DNA of 64,000 nt from Streptomyces sp. NBC_00193 (GCF_026342735.1 NZ_JAPEMM010000002.1:372001-436000); one strand, 5' to 3'. Shown: positions 32,393 through 40,638, numbered from the stretch's first letter. Notes: generated by a model not told the origin, from the letters alone. Program-made: numbers and translations.

Positions 32393-33588
32393 ACCTCCTT
32401 GAGGACACCTGGGCCCGCGAGGTCCCGCACGCCCAGTTCACCCGGCTGCGCCGCGAGGACCCGGTCCACTGGCACGAGGTGCCGGGCCGGCACGCCGGCT
32501 TCTACGCCGTCACCCGCCACGCCGACGTCAAGGCCGTCAGCCGCGATCCCGAGCTGTGGTCCACCGAACTCGGCTCCTTCATGATCCGCGACCAGAACCC
32601 CAAGTCCCTGGAGACCCTGCGCCTGGTCCTGCTGGGCATGGACGCCCCGCGCCACTCCCGGTACCGCTCGCTGGTCAGCGCGGGTTTCACGCCCCGGGTC
32701 GTACGCAGGCTCGCGGCCCGGATCCAGGAGCGGGCGGTGACCCTGGTGGAGCGCGCGGTCACCCCGGGCCGGGACATGGACTTCGTCGCGGAGGTCGCGG
32801 CCTGGCTGCCGATCCAGACGATCTGCGAGATGGTCGGCGTGCCCGAGGGGGACGAGCGGCTGATCTTCGAGTGGAGCAACCGGATGGCGGGCTCCCAGGA
32901 CCCCGAGCTCTCGGCTGGCAAGCACGACAGCGACATGGCGGCCGCCGAGATCTACGCCTACTGCGACGCGCTGGCCGCGGAGCGGCGGGCCCGCCCGCGG
33001 GAGGACATCCTCTCGACGCTGGTGCACGCCGAGGTCGACGGGGACCGGCTGTCGCCGGACGAGATCAACATGTTCTTCGTCCTGCTCTGCGTCGCCGGCA
33101 ACGAGACCACCCGCAATCTGCTCTCCGGTGCCCTGATCGCCCTGATCGACCACCCTTCGGCGCGCGCCGAACTGGCCGCGGCCCCCGAGGACGAGGCCCT
33201 GTGGACCACGGCGACGGAGGAGTTCCTGCGCTGGGGCGGCTCGATCCACAACTTCCGGCGCACGGCCACCCGTGACACCGTGCTGCGCGGTCGGCCCGTC
33301 GCCGAGGGGCAGAAGGTGGTCACCTACTACACCTCCGCCAACCGCGACGAGGAGGTCTTCGCCGACCCCTTCGCCTTCGACATCCGGCGCACCCCGAACG
33401 AGCACCTCACCTTCGGGGGCGGCGGCCCCCACTTCTGCCTGGGGGCCGGCCTCGCCCGCACCCAGATCAAGGCCCTGGTCCGGGAGCTCCTGCGGCGGCA
33501 TCCGGAGGTGTCCCTCTCGGGGGAGGTGCGCCGCCTGCGCTCGGACTTCATCAACGGGGTCAAGTACCTCCCGGTGCGCTTCGGATAG
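32371..33588 (+). CDS. Cytochrome P450
   Basis: 405 residues, a full-length bacterial class I P450. The I-helix reads VAGNETTRN, the ExxR pair is EEFLR, and the heme-binding loop is FGGGGPHFCLGAGLAR with the axial Cys. The SIHNFRRTATRDT and YYTSANRDEEVFADP segments resemble the CYP124/125/142 type that hydroxylates lipids and sterols. I chose GTG 32371, with GAAGGGA upstream. It overlaps TetR and is probably co-transcribed with it. Ferredoxin and reductase partners are not encoded here. Confidence 0.93.
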   Translation: MLPTGEIDLLEDTWAREVPHAQFTRLRREDPVHWHEVPGRHAGFYAVTRHADVKAVSRDPELWSTELGSFMIRDQNPKSLETLRLVLLGMDAPRHSRYRSLVSAGFTPRVVRRLAARIQERAVTLVERAVTPGRDMDFVAEVAAWLPIQTICEMVGVPEGDERLIFEWSNRMAGSQDPELSAGKHDSDMAAAEIYAYCDALAAERRARPREDILSTLVHAEVDGDRLSPDEINMFFVLLCVAGNETTRNLLSGALIALIDHPSARAELAAAPEDEALWTTATEEFLRWGGSIHNFRRTATRDTVLRGRPVAEGQKVVTYYTSANRDEEVFADPFAFDIRRTPNEHLTFGGGGPHFCLGAGLARTQIKALVRELLRRHPEVSLSGEVRRLRSDFINGVKYLPVRFG

Positions 33589-33649
33589 CCGCTCCCGGGA
33601 CTTTCGGCCCTGCCGGGGCACTGTGCGTCGCTGTTAGAGTGGTCGGCAG

Positions 33650-33765
33650 CGAAGGGGAGTAGTCCCGAAAACCGCTGGTCGACATACTGGACGCCCCGAC
33701 GGGTCCCGGCCACCGGGCCACCGCGCTTCACGCGCGGGGCGGACGAGACCTTCGGCCAAGGCATG
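33650..33765 (+). promoter_or_regulatory. yybP-ykoY (manganese) riboswitch
   Basis: The stretch starts with the conserved GAAGGGGAGTAG of the yybP-ykoY aptamer (33651 onward) and ends with GACGAGACCTTCGG (33743-33756), which matches the form seen upstream of actinobacterial UPF0016 genes. It lies about 130 nt before a GDT1-family exporter. A TAGAGT (33635-33640) just upstream suits a -10 box. Such RNAs bind Mn2+ and switch on Mn2+ efflux genes. The match is by eye; a covariance search would settle the exact limits. Confidence 0.8.
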
Positions 33766-33771
33766 ACCCGT

Positions 33772-33789
33772 CCCACATCACCGTGTGGG
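33772..33789 (+). promoter_or_regulatory. Expression-platform hairpin CCCACA-N6-TGTGGG
   Basis: A 6-bp inverted repeat right after the aptamer, placed to act as a regulatory hairpin between riboswitch and gene. No T-run follows, so Rho-dependent or translational control is more likely than intrinsic termination. Confidence 0.4.
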
Positions 33790-33890
33790 CCGCTTCGTCG
33801 TGCCGGGCCGAGTGGTTCTTCCCGTCGCCTCCCCGCTGGGTGCCGATCCGAGCCATCTGAGCCCGGCTCCAGCAGAAAGCAGCACCCGGA

Positions 33891-34475
33891 ATGGCTCTCG
33901 ACCCCGTGGCGATCTTCACCGCCTTCGGTCTGATCTTCCTCGCCGAGCTCCCCGACAAGACCATGTTCGCCTCGCTGGCCATGGGCACCCGGATGCGCCC
34001 GCTGTACGTGTGGTTCGGCACCTCCACCGCGTTCATCGTCCACGTGGCCATCGCGGTCGGCGCCGGAAGCCTGATCGGCATGCTGCCGAACATGGCCGTC
34101 AAGCTCACCTCCGCCGCCCTGTTCGCCTTCGGCGCCATCGTCATGATGCGCTCCGGCGCCGACGACGACGAGGCGGACTCGGCGGCCAAGGCCGTCACCG
34201 GCTTCTGGCCCGTCTTCACCACGGCGTTCATGGCCGTCTTCATCGGCGAGTGGGGCGACCTGACGCAGATCACGACCGCCAACCTCGCCGCCACCAACGG
34301 CTGGCCGCCCACCGCCATCGGCTCGGCGGCAGCCCTCATGTCGGTGTCCGCCCTCGCCCTGGTCGTGGGCCGGTTCATCGCCAAGCGGGTCCCTCTCAAG
34401 ACCGTTCAGCGCTTCGGCGCCCTGTGCATGGCCGCGCTGGCCGTCTGGACGCTCGTCGAAGCCTTCACCGGCTGA
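33891..34475 (+). CDS. GDT1/TMEM165 (UPF0016) family Mn2+/Ca2+ exporter
   Basis: 194 residues with six membrane helices in two repeats. Each repeat has the cation motif E-x-G/P-D-K/x-T: AELPDKTMFASLA near residue 20 and GEWGDLTQITTANLA near residue 120. The cytosolic loop between the repeats is short and acidic (ADDDEADSAA). This family exports Mn2+ and/or Ca2+. The riboswitch-like leader directly upstream strongly supports a Mn2+ role. The start is ATG 33891; the only purine-rich sequence near it (AGAAAGCAGCA) is weak. Confidence 0.93.
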   Translation: MALDPVAIFTAFGLIFLAELPDKTMFASLAMGTRMRPLYVWFGTSTAFIVHVAIAVGAGSLIGMLPNMAVKLTSAALFAFGAIVMMRSGADDDEADSAAKAVTGFWPVFTTAFMAVFIGEWGDLTQITTANLAATNGWPPTAIGSAAALMSVSALALVVGRFIAKRVPLKTVQRFGALCMAALAVWTLVEAFTG

Positions 34476-34484
34476 TCTTCCGGG

Positions 34485-35264
34485 TCACTCGCCCCGCGGC
34501 GCGGCCTTGAGCAGGGCGAAGACCGCCCCGCTCGGGTCCGCCAGCCAGGCGATCCGCCCGACGTCGGGCACGTCCGCGCCCGGCATCAGCACCGTGCCGC
34601 CGCTGGTGCGCGCGGTGCTCACGACGGCGTCCACGTCCGCGACCGCGAAGTACGGCACCCAGCGGGCGTCGCGCTCCCCCTCCATCAGCGGTGCCACCCC
34701 TCCGAAGGAGCCGTCCTCCTGGTCCCCGTCGGCGGTGCTGAGCACCTGGTAGGTCATGCCGGGCGCCTCCATCGCCTGTGAGCGCATCCCGAAGAGGGCC
34801 CCGTAGAAGGCCAGCGCCGCCATCGGGTCCGGTACGTGCAGTTCGACCCAGCACAGCGCGTTGTCGGCGGAGGCCAGCTCCAGGCCCGGGGTCCGGCCCG
34901 GCTGCCAGACGGCGAAGTCGGCGCCCTGCTGGTCGGTGTACTGCGCGAGCCACCCCTCCCCCATGACGTCCATCGGCTCGACGCGTACGGCGCCCCCGCC
35001 GTCGCGCACGCCGCGGGTGGTGGCCTCCGCGTCGTCGGTCCGGAAGTACACGGTCCACGCGGAGGTCGCCCCCGGGTCGAGCTGCCCGACCGCGGCGACG
35101 GTCTTCCCGTCCACCTGGAAGAACCCGTACCCGCCGGTCTCGGGCCCGAGCAGGTGGAACTCCCAGCCGAAGACGGCCCGGTAGAAGGCGGCGGCCCGGG
35201 GGATGTCGGGGCTCCCGAGGTCGATCCAGTTGGGCGAGCCGGTGCGGTAGTCGGTACCGAGCAT
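34485..35264 (-). CDS. VOC-family protein with two glyoxalase repeats
   Basis: 259 residues made of two VOC (vicinal oxygen chelate) domains, residues about 10-125 and 135-255. They begin NWIDLGSPDIPRAAAFYRAVFGWEF and CWVELHVPDPMAALAFYGALFGM; each ends with the strand DFAVWQPG or AVFALLKA. Size and layout match the CFP-30B-like glyoxalase proteins of actinobacteria. AGGAGG lies 6 nt before ATG 35264. The catalytic function is unknown; many such proteins bind metals or small thiols. Confidence 0.9.
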   Translation of the reverse strand: MLGTDYRTGSPNWIDLGSPDIPRAAAFYRAVFGWEFHLLGPETGGYGFFQVDGKTVAAVGQLDPGATSAWTVYFRTDDAEATTRGVRDGGGAVRVEPMDVMGEGWLAQYTDQQGADFAVWQPGRTPGLELASADNALCWVELHVPDPMAALAFYGALFGMRSQAMEAPGMTYQVLSTADGDQEDGSFGGVAPLMEGERDARWVPYFAVADVDAVVSTARTSGGTVLMPGADVPDVGRIAWLADPSGAVFALLKAAPRGE

Positions 35265-35388
35265 GGAGTCCTCCTGCGATGGGGTTTCGGATGCGAGGTA
35301 CCCGCAGAGTGGCCCCTCACCCCGGCATCCCCTCCCAGCGCCACACGTACGGGTCCCCCCGGCACACCGCATTCGGCCGGTGCGCGCG

Positions 35389-35436
35389 CCCGCCGGCCCG
35401 CCCGCCGGCCCGCCCGCCGGGCCGCCCACCGGGCCG
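35389..35436 (+). repeat. Four 12-bp tandem repeats
   Basis: Units of CCCGCCGGCCCG: two exact, then CCCGCCGGGCCG and CCCACCGGGCCG. They lie in the gap between the VOC gene and the zinc-ribbon gene (35265-35482), which contains no supported gene. Confidence 0.8.
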
Positions 35437-35482
35437 TCGGTCGCCCACCCGCCCGGTCGCATCCCGCGCCGCAGGCCCGGTT

Positions 35483-36121
35483 CTAGTAGGGACCGCCGCG
35501 GAACACCACGCTGCCCTGGTGGCGCGGGCGGTCGCCCCGGTCGTGGGCCGCGTCGGAGCGGTCGGCCGGGGCCGAGAGCCCGGCGAGGGTCCGCAGGGTC
35601 TCCAGCCCGGCCAGTACCTCGTCACGGCGCGCTGCGGACTTCATCCAGGCCGGCAGCCGGGCGAACATCGACAGCGTCGGGGAGGTGTGGCGCTCGCGCA
35701 GCCGGGCGCCCACGTAGGCGGCGAGGGCTTCGACGTGCTCCTCGTCGTAGGCCCAGAGGATCCGTCCCGCACAGCGGGTCTGCAGCCAGAGCGGACGCCG
35801 GAAGAAGGGGTCCTCGGTGCCGCCGACCGAGACCCCGACCAGGGCGGCGCCCCGCTCCTGTGCCGTCCAGTCGGCGAGGGCCCCGCAGCCCGCGCAGGCG
35901 AGTCGGCGGGGCTGGAAGAGCAGGGCGCTGAAGTACTTCGGCTTCGGGAGGCCGGGCCGCGGCAGGACGAGCGCGCGGCCGCCGCACCGCGGACAGACCA
36001 CGAGCACCCGGCCGGTGAACTGCGCCAGCCACGTGCCGTGGTCCTGGTGGCGGACGGGGCCGGCGGGTGCGGGCTCGGGCTCGGACTCGTGCTCCATGGA
36101 GGGGGAGGGCATGGGCGACAT
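35483..36121 (-). CDS. Zinc-ribbon protein of unknown function
   Basis: 212 residues. Two CxxC knuckles (VVCPRCGGRAL near residue 45 and LACAGCGALADW near residue 77) can hold one zinc. After that come a WLQTRCAGRILWAYDEEH segment and a helical C-terminus (LAAYVGARLRERHTSPTLSM), ending in a charged tail. I chose ATG 36121, with GGAGG about 10 nt upstream; ATG 36112 and 36097 are also in frame. I do not recognise a specific family. It is 41 bp downstream of the sigJ-type gene on the same strand and may be co-transcribed. Confidence 0.75.
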   Translation of the reverse strand: MSPMPSPSMEHESEPEPAPAGPVRHQDHGTWLAQFTGRVLVVCPRCGGRALVLPRPGLPKPKYFSALLFQPRRLACAGCGALADWTAQERGAALVGVSVGGTEDPFFRRPLWLQTRCAGRILWAYDEEHVEALAAYVGARLRERHTSPTLSMFARLPAWMKSAARRDEVLAGLETLRTLAGLSAPADRSDAAHDRGDRPRHQGSVVFRGGPY

Positions 36122-36162
36122 GCTGCCAGCCCCTCCCCCGCCGGGTACGTGCCACCCGGGAC

Positions 36163-37077
36163 TCACCGCAGGGTGGGCGTGGTCTCGGTGTCGACGTGGG
36201 ACAGCTTCTCCGGGTTGCGGACGAAGTAGAGGCCGGTGATGCGGGTCTCCTCGACGCGGACGGCGATGACTCCGTCGAGCACTCCGTCCACGTGGACGGC
36301 CAGGGCCGGGGTGCCGTTGACCATGGTCGGAGTGAAGGAGAGACCGATCCCGGCCTTCCCGGCCTTGCCCGTCATACCGGTGAACAGGCGGGCCACATGG
36401 AGGGCGCCCACGACCGGCCGCAGTGCGGCGTGCTTGATGCCGCCCCCGTCGCCCATGTAGACGACCTCGGGGGCGAGCACGTCGAGGAGGCCCTGCAGGT
36501 CCCCGGTTTCGAACGCCCGCTGGAACAGCTCGACGGCCACCCGTGCCTCGCTCGGGGAGACCGCCCGGCGGGGGCGGCGCGCGTCGACGTGCTTGCGGGA
36601 CCGGTGGGCGATCTGCCGGACGGCCGCCGGCGTCTTGTCGACGGCGGTGGCGATCTCCTCGTAGTCGAGGCCGAACACCTCGCGGAGCACGAAGACGGCC
36701 CGCTCGGTCGGCCCGAGCGTCTCCAGGACCAGCATCATCGCCATCGACATGCTCTCGGCCAGTTCCACGTCCTCGGCCACGTCCGGCGTGGTGAGCAGCG
36801 GTTCCGGCAGCCACTGGCCGACGTAGGCCTCCTTGCGGCGGCTCATGGTGCGCAGCCGGTTCAGCGCCTGGCGGGTGGTGATCCGCACCAGGTAGGCGCG
36901 CTGGTCGCCGACCGTGTCCAGGTCGACGCCCGCCCAGCGCAGCCAGGTCTCCTGCAGCACGTCCTCGGCGTCGGCCGCCGAGCCGAGCATCTCGTAGGCG
37001 ACGGTGAAGAGCAGGTTGCGGTGGGCGACGAAGGTGTCGGTCGCCGTATCGGGGGTCTGCAAGGGGGGTATGTCCAC
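36163..37077 (-). CDS. sigJ: ECF41-type RNA polymerase sigma factor, SigJ-like
   Basis: 304 residues. Region 2 (FVAHRNLLFTVAYEMLGSAADAEDVLQETWL) and region 4 (LGPTERAVFVLREVFGLDYEEIATAV, then VRQIAHRSRKHV) fit an ECF sigma factor. The C-terminal SnoaL-like domain (about residues 190-300) carries the ECF41 hallmarks GDGGG and NPEKL; in this group the domain modulates activity instead of a separate anti-sigma factor. The start is GTG 37077. No typical COE (carboxymuconolactone decarboxylase/oxidoreductase/epimerase) target gene is adjacent. I did not find the ECF41 -35 box TGTCACA upstream. Confidence 0.9.
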   Translation of the reverse strand: MDIPPLQTPDTATDTFVAHRNLLFTVAYEMLGSAADAEDVLQETWLRWAGVDLDTVGDQRAYLVRITTRQALNRLRTMSRRKEAYVGQWLPEPLLTTPDVAEDVELAESMSMAMMLVLETLGPTERAVFVLREVFGLDYEEIATAVDKTPAAVRQIAHRSRKHVDARRPRRAVSPSEARVAVELFQRAFETGDLQGLLDVLAPEVVYMGDGGGIKHAALRPVVGALHVARLFTGMTGKAGKAGIGLSFTPTMVNGTPALAVHVDGVLDGVIAVRVEETRITGLYFVRNPEKLSHVDTETTPTLR

Positions 37078-37310
37078 AGCTGGTTATCTTCCCGTCAAGT
37101 TCCGCCGGTCCACCGGCGGTTCGGATCGGTTCATGATCGACTCACGGCTCGACCCATGATCAACGCATAGGCCGGTCGACTCAAGCGTTCCGTCCGGCCG
37201 CGGTGTCCGTCTCCTTCGTTTCGCGGTTTCGGACACAAGACCCCCGACGGTCATGAGGGGTTGTACGCGCACTGCGCTTTCCGTCGTCCCGGCGACACGG
37301 GCCGCAGCGG

Positions 37311-37676
37311 TCAGCCGATCTTCCCGGGAGCGGCGGCCGTGGCCCGCAGCAGGTCCTCCAGGAGCGCGAAGTCGATCTTCTCCGGCTTGCGGAACCGCAG
37401 GCAGGCCTTGCCCATGTCGTGGTCCGCGAGCCGCTCCGCGAAGGCCTCGCGGACCTCGTCGCGCATCAGGTAGAAGGAGACGTACCGCTTCTGGCTCGCG
37501 AAGGCGATCTCCCCGACGCCTCCCCGTTCGTACACGGGCATCCCGTACGCCATCGCTTCGGTGAATCCGCGCAGCTCGGTACGGCACAGCTCACGCAGCC
37601 GGATCAGCGCCTCCCTGCGCTCCTCGGGGACCTCGGCGAGGTATGCGTCCACGTTCTCCGCCCGGCTCTGCACCAT
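37311..37676 (-). CDS. DUF1801 domain protein
   Basis: 121 residues, a complete small domain of the DUF1801/YdhG-like family (related to Fur-regulated iron chaperone Fra/YdhG). Typical blocks: VDAYLAEVPEERREALIRLREL, EAMAYGMPVYERGG, EIAFASQKRYVSFYLM, and the C-terminal CLRFRKPEKIDFALLEDLL. The start is ATG 37676. It is divergent from the SRPBCC-ArsR operon, and twin palindromes between them may affect both. Confidence 0.85.
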   Translation of the reverse strand: MVQSRAENVDAYLAEVPEERREALIRLRELCRTELRGFTEAMAYGMPVYERGGVGEIAFASQKRYVSFYLMRDEVREAFAERLADHDMGKACLRFRKPEKIDFALLEDLLRATAAAPGKIG

Positions 37677-37714
37677 GGCTCCGAGCCTAGGCGAACCCGC
37701 ACGGCACGTCCTCG

Positions 37715-37765
37715 CGCAACTCCGCGGTTGCGGGATATGGGAGGACGTGCAACCCTGGAGTTGCA
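37715..37765. promoter_or_regulatory. Twin operators for ArsR-type regulator
   Basis: Two inverted repeats with the same core GCAAC-N6-GTTGC: CGCAAC-TCCGCG-GTTGCG (37715-37732) and TGCAAC-CCTGGA-GTTGCA (37748-37765). Their spacing is exactly 33 bp, three helical turns, so two dimers would bind the same DNA face. They lie upstream of the SRPBCC-ArsR operon and of the divergent DUF1801 gene. Confidence 0.75.
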
Positions 37766-37802
37766 CCGAATCATGCGATGGCTTGCGACGAAGGAGTCCC
37801 TG

Positions 37803-38249
37803 ATGAACGCGGACCGGATCGAACGCGACACCCTGATCGAGGCCTCCCTGGACCGGGTCTGGTCCCTGGTGGCCGAGCCCGGCTTCTGGGTGGCCGACGA
37901 GGGGAGCCTGGCCGGCACGGTGGCCCGGGAAGGGGAGTCGATCGTGGCGAAGAACAGCGAGTACGGCGAGTTCCCGGTACGGGTGGAGAAGGTCGACCCT
38001 CCGACCTACCTGGCGTACCGGTGGGCCAGCGCCTTCCCCGGACAGGAGCTGCGCGAGGACAACAGCACCCTGGTGGAGTTCACGCTGAGCCGCGAGGGCG
38101 ACAAGACCCGGCTCCGCGTCGTGGAGAGCGGGTTCGCGGCCCTGGCCGGGTCCGAGGAGCTGCGCGGCAAGGCGCTGAAGGACAACACCGGCGGCTGGCC
38201 GCAGGTGCTCGACGCCTTCAAGAAGCGCGCCGAACAACCGGCCGCGTGA
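37803..38249 (+). CDS. SRPBCC / AHSA1-type START-fold protein
   Basis: 148 residues, one START-like domain: RDTLIEASLDRVWSLVAEPG at the start, YLAYRWASAFPG, then a C-terminal GGWPQVLDAFKKRAEQ helix, as in activator of Hsp90 ATPase homolog-like proteins. AAGGAG lies 6 nt upstream of ATG 37803. It overlaps the ArsR gene (GTGA); in many actinobacteria such SRPBCC-ArsR pairs form autoregulated units of unknown ligand. Confidence 0.9.
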   Translation: MNADRIERDTLIEASLDRVWSLVAEPGFWVADEGSLAGTVAREGESIVAKNSEYGEFPVRVEKVDPPTYLAYRWASAFPGQELREDNSTLVEFTLSREGDKTRLRVVESGFAALAGSEELRGKALKDNTGGWPQVLDAFKKRAEQPAA

Positions 38250-38617
38250 GCCAGGAACACCCCGGCGCCGACGAGGCGGTCGACCACGTCCTCGTCGCAC
38301 TGGCCGACCCGACCCGGCGCAAGCTGCTCGGTCTGCTCGCCGCCCACGGCGAGGTCACCGCGACCACCCTTGCCGAGGGGCTGCCCGTCTCCCGGCAGGC
38401 GGTGGTCAAGCACCTCGCCGTCCTGGACGCCGCCGGGCTGGTCTCCGGCAGCCGGGTCGGACGCGAGGTCCGGTACACCGTGCGTCCCGCGGCCCTGGAC
38501 GCGACGGCCAGGTGGATGGCCACCCTCGCCGCCGACTGGGACCGGCGGCTCGCGGCCGTCAAACGGATCGCCGAGGCGGCGGAACGGGATGCGCAGGAGG
38601 ACACCACGGCCCGATAG
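38246..38617 (+). CDS. ArsR-family transcriptional regulator
   Basis: 123 residues with a winged helix: LADPTRRKLLGLLAAHGEV, ATTLAEGLPVSRQAVVKHLAVLDAAGLVSGSR, and wing VGREVRYTVRPAAL. The SRQAVVKHL recognition helix is typical. There is no metal-binding Cys set (the CVC motif of ArsR/SmtB is missing), so it probably senses something other than a thiophilic metal. Coupled to the SRPBCC gene by a 4-bp overlap and probably binds the twin palindromes at 37715-37765. Confidence 0.92.
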   Translation: MSQEHPGADEAVDHVLVALADPTRRKLLGLLAAHGEVTATTLAEGLPVSRQAVVKHLAVLDAAGLVSGSRVGREVRYTVRPAALDATARWMATLAADWDRRLAAVKRIAEAAERDAQEDTTAR

Positions 38618-39459
38618 TGGGAACTGTGAGCGACTGGCCAGAGGGAAGCGGACAAGACGCAGGAGCCGGCACGGGCGGCGCGGACCACGGCGGCGGGCAG
38701 GAGCCCGTCGCCTGGTCCGGGCCGGAGGGCGCGCGGGCCTTCGCCGCCGTGGAGGCGGCCACGGACTGGCTGCTCGGGTACCCCTTCGTCTTCCGGAGCC
38801 TGGCCCGCTGGGTCGGGAGCGGATCCGTCCTGGTGGACTACGGGTGCGGGCCGGGCAAGGTCGCCGACCGCGCGGCCCGGCAGCTCGGAGCGAAGGTGCT
38901 GGGGGTGGACACCTCCCCCGAGATGCTCGCGCTGGCCCGCGGCTCGGGGACGGCGGTCGCCGAGTACCACCTGGTCACGGACGGGCGGACGGCCTGCCTG
39001 GCCGACGGCAGCGCCGACGCCGTGATGTGCAACCACGTCCTGGCGTCGCTGCCCACCGAGGAGGCGGTGCTCGCGGTGTTCCGGGAGATCCGCCGGATCC
39101 TGCGCCCCGGCGGCCCGTTCGTCCTGCTGGCCACCGATCCCGCGTGCAGCGGGAGGGAGTACGCCTCGCTGAGCATCGGCGACCCTGGCGGCGCGTACGG
39201 CCCGGGCGACGAACTGCCCGTACGGCTCCGGCGCACGGACGGCAGCTGGCAGACGATGCCCAACCACGCCTGGCCCGTGGACTTCTACCCGGCCCTCCTG
39301 GAGCGGGCCGGATTCGCGGACCTCGTCCAGCACCGTCCGACGGTGGACGAGGCCCTCGGCCTCCCCGGTCTCGTCGACCCGGATCTCGCCGCCGGCCGCA
39401 CCTGGTCGGCGGAGCGGTCCGCGCCCCCGCTGGTGATCACCACGGCACTGGCGGCCTGA
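38617..39459 (+). CDS. Class I SAM-dependent methyltransferase
   Basis: 280 residues by this start. The SAM-binding motif I is VLVDYGCGPGKVADRAA, followed by LGVDTSPEMLALARG (motif II-like) and the DAVMCNHVLASLPTEE and RILRPGGPFVLLATD segments. GTG 38617 overlaps the ArsR stop by one base; GTG 38626 has GGGA 4 nt upstream and is equally possible. A Gly/Gln-rich, probably disordered stretch precedes the catalytic domain. The substrate is unknown. Confidence 0.88.
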   Translation: MGTVSDWPEGSGQDAGAGTGGADHGGGQEPVAWSGPEGARAFAAVEAATDWLLGYPFVFRSLARWVGSGSVLVDYGCGPGKVADRAARQLGAKVLGVDTSPEMLALARGSGTAVAEYHLVTDGRTACLADGSADAVMCNHVLASLPTEEAVLAVFREIRRILRPGGPFVLLATDPACSGREYASLSIGDPGGAYGPGDELPVRLRRTDGSWQTMPNHAWPVDFYPALLERAGFADLVQHRPTVDEALGLPGLVDPDLAAGRTWSAERSAPPLVITTALAA

Positions 39460-39479
39460 GGGCGCGGGACCACCGGGTC

Positions 39480-40598
39480 TCAGCGCAGCCGGAGCACGCT
39501 TCGGACACCGGCGTGGTCGGAGGGCCACAGACCCGACGGGGTGCGGTCGGCCTGGGCGTGGCCCACCCGGTGGGCCGTCAGCGCCTTGACCTTGCCGCGG
39601 AAGAGCACGTAGTCGATGCGCTGGGTGAGCGTGGAGGTGGCGTTGCGCAGGTCGGGGGCCTGGCAGCAGGTGAATCCGGGGTCGCGCGGGCGGGTGGCGG
39701 TCCAGGCGTCGGTGAATCCGGCGGCGAGGAGGCGGTTGTGGCTCTGCGTGTCGGTGCCCGGCGTCGCACCGACTCCGCCGGCGGCCGAGTTGAGGTCGCC
39801 CAGCAGCACGGTGGGGAGCGTGGTGTTCAGCGGGCCGGCGATCAGTTCGTCGGCCTGTGCTTCCTGGACGGCGGGGGCTGCGGGCTCGAGATGGGTGGTC
39901 ACCACGCGGGCCGTGCGTCCGCCCAGCGTGGCGTCCGCTGCGACCCAGCCGCGCTCGATGCGCAGCGGGGCATTGGGCGGGCAGCCCAGCACGGGGCGGC
40001 AGACGGGCAGGTGGCTCTGGAACCGGGCGGACTGCGGATTGGCCACGGAGAACTTGTGTGCGGGCAGGTCGGTGCGGGCCAGGAGCACGTCGCGGTCGGT
40101 GAGGCGGATGTCCTGCAGACCGCCGGGCGTGGAGCGAGGGGCCTCGAAGTCGCTGCCGACGGTGACGCTCGCCACGGCCGCGTAGTGCTTGCCCCGGGCG
40201 GAGAGCTCGTCGAGGAGGATCTGCAGGAAGTCGTACTCGACGTGGGTGGCGCTCCCCGGCCCGGCGGGCGTCTGACTGCGCCACAGCACGGCTTCCTGGA
40301 CGCCGACGAGATGAGGATCGCTTTCGGCGATCTCGTCGGCCAGCGCTTCGGCCCGTTCTGGGAAGTCCGTCGCCTGGACGTTGGCCCATACCGCGGTCAC
40401 CGCGGCGACGAGCCCCTGCGGGCTGGTGGCGGCGAGTACGGGTGCGAGGTCGGCGCCGAGGTAGAGGTTGCGGGTCATGACCCGCAAGGCCGTACGGCCG
40501 CCTTCGGCTTCGGCTTCGGCGGCCGAGGCCGCGCCGATCGACGCGGGTGCGAGGAGCGCGAGTGCGCACAGGGAGGAGGTGATCCAACGGCCGGCCAT
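39480..40598 (-). CDS. Secreted endonuclease/exonuclease/phosphatase-fold protein
   Basis: 372 residues. Signal peptide (ITSSLCALALLAPASIGAASA) with AxA site, then an EEP (DNase I-like) domain: VMTRNLYLGADL, DPHLVGVQEAVLW, VVTTHLEPAAP, VLLGDLNSAAGG with the catalytic Asp/Asn, and the closing SDHAGVRSVLRL with the catalytic His. Four Cys near VCRPVLGCPP and FTCCQAP may form disulfides. It may be a secreted nuclease or a lipid phosphatase such as a sphingomyelinase-like enzyme; the sequence alone does not decide. GAAGGG lies about 8 nt before ATG 40598. Confidence 0.88.
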   Translation of the reverse strand: MAGRWITSSLCALALLAPASIGAASAAEAEAEGGRTALRVMTRNLYLGADLAPVLAATSPQGLVAAVTAVWANVQATDFPERAEALADEIAESDPHLVGVQEAVLWRSQTPAGPGSATHVEYDFLQILLDELSARGKHYAAVASVTVGSDFEAPRSTPGGLQDIRLTDRDVLLARTDLPAHKFSVANPQSARFQSHLPVCRPVLGCPPNAPLRIERGWVAADATLGGRTARVVTTHLEPAAPAVQEAQADELIAGPLNTTLPTVLLGDLNSAAGGVGATPGTDTQSHNRLLAAGFTDAWTATRPRDPGFTCCQAPDLRNATSTLTQRIDYVLFRGKVKALTAHRVGHAQADRTPSGLWPSDHAGVRSVLRLR

Positions 40599-40638
40599 GC
40601 GGGCAGCCCTTCCGGTCGAGGCGGGCGAATGCCCGCAT
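40597..40638 (-). promoter_or_regulatory. Two competing hairpins over the start of the EEP gene
   Basis: On the minus strand ATGCGGGC (40638-40631) can pair with GCCCGCAT (40604-40597), which includes the first two bases of the start codon. Alternatively the same GCGGGC pairs locally with GCCCGC (40636-40621, loop ATTC), leaving the ribosome site free. The two structures exclude each other, which is a translational-switch layout. It is only a sequence observation. Confidence 0.4.
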
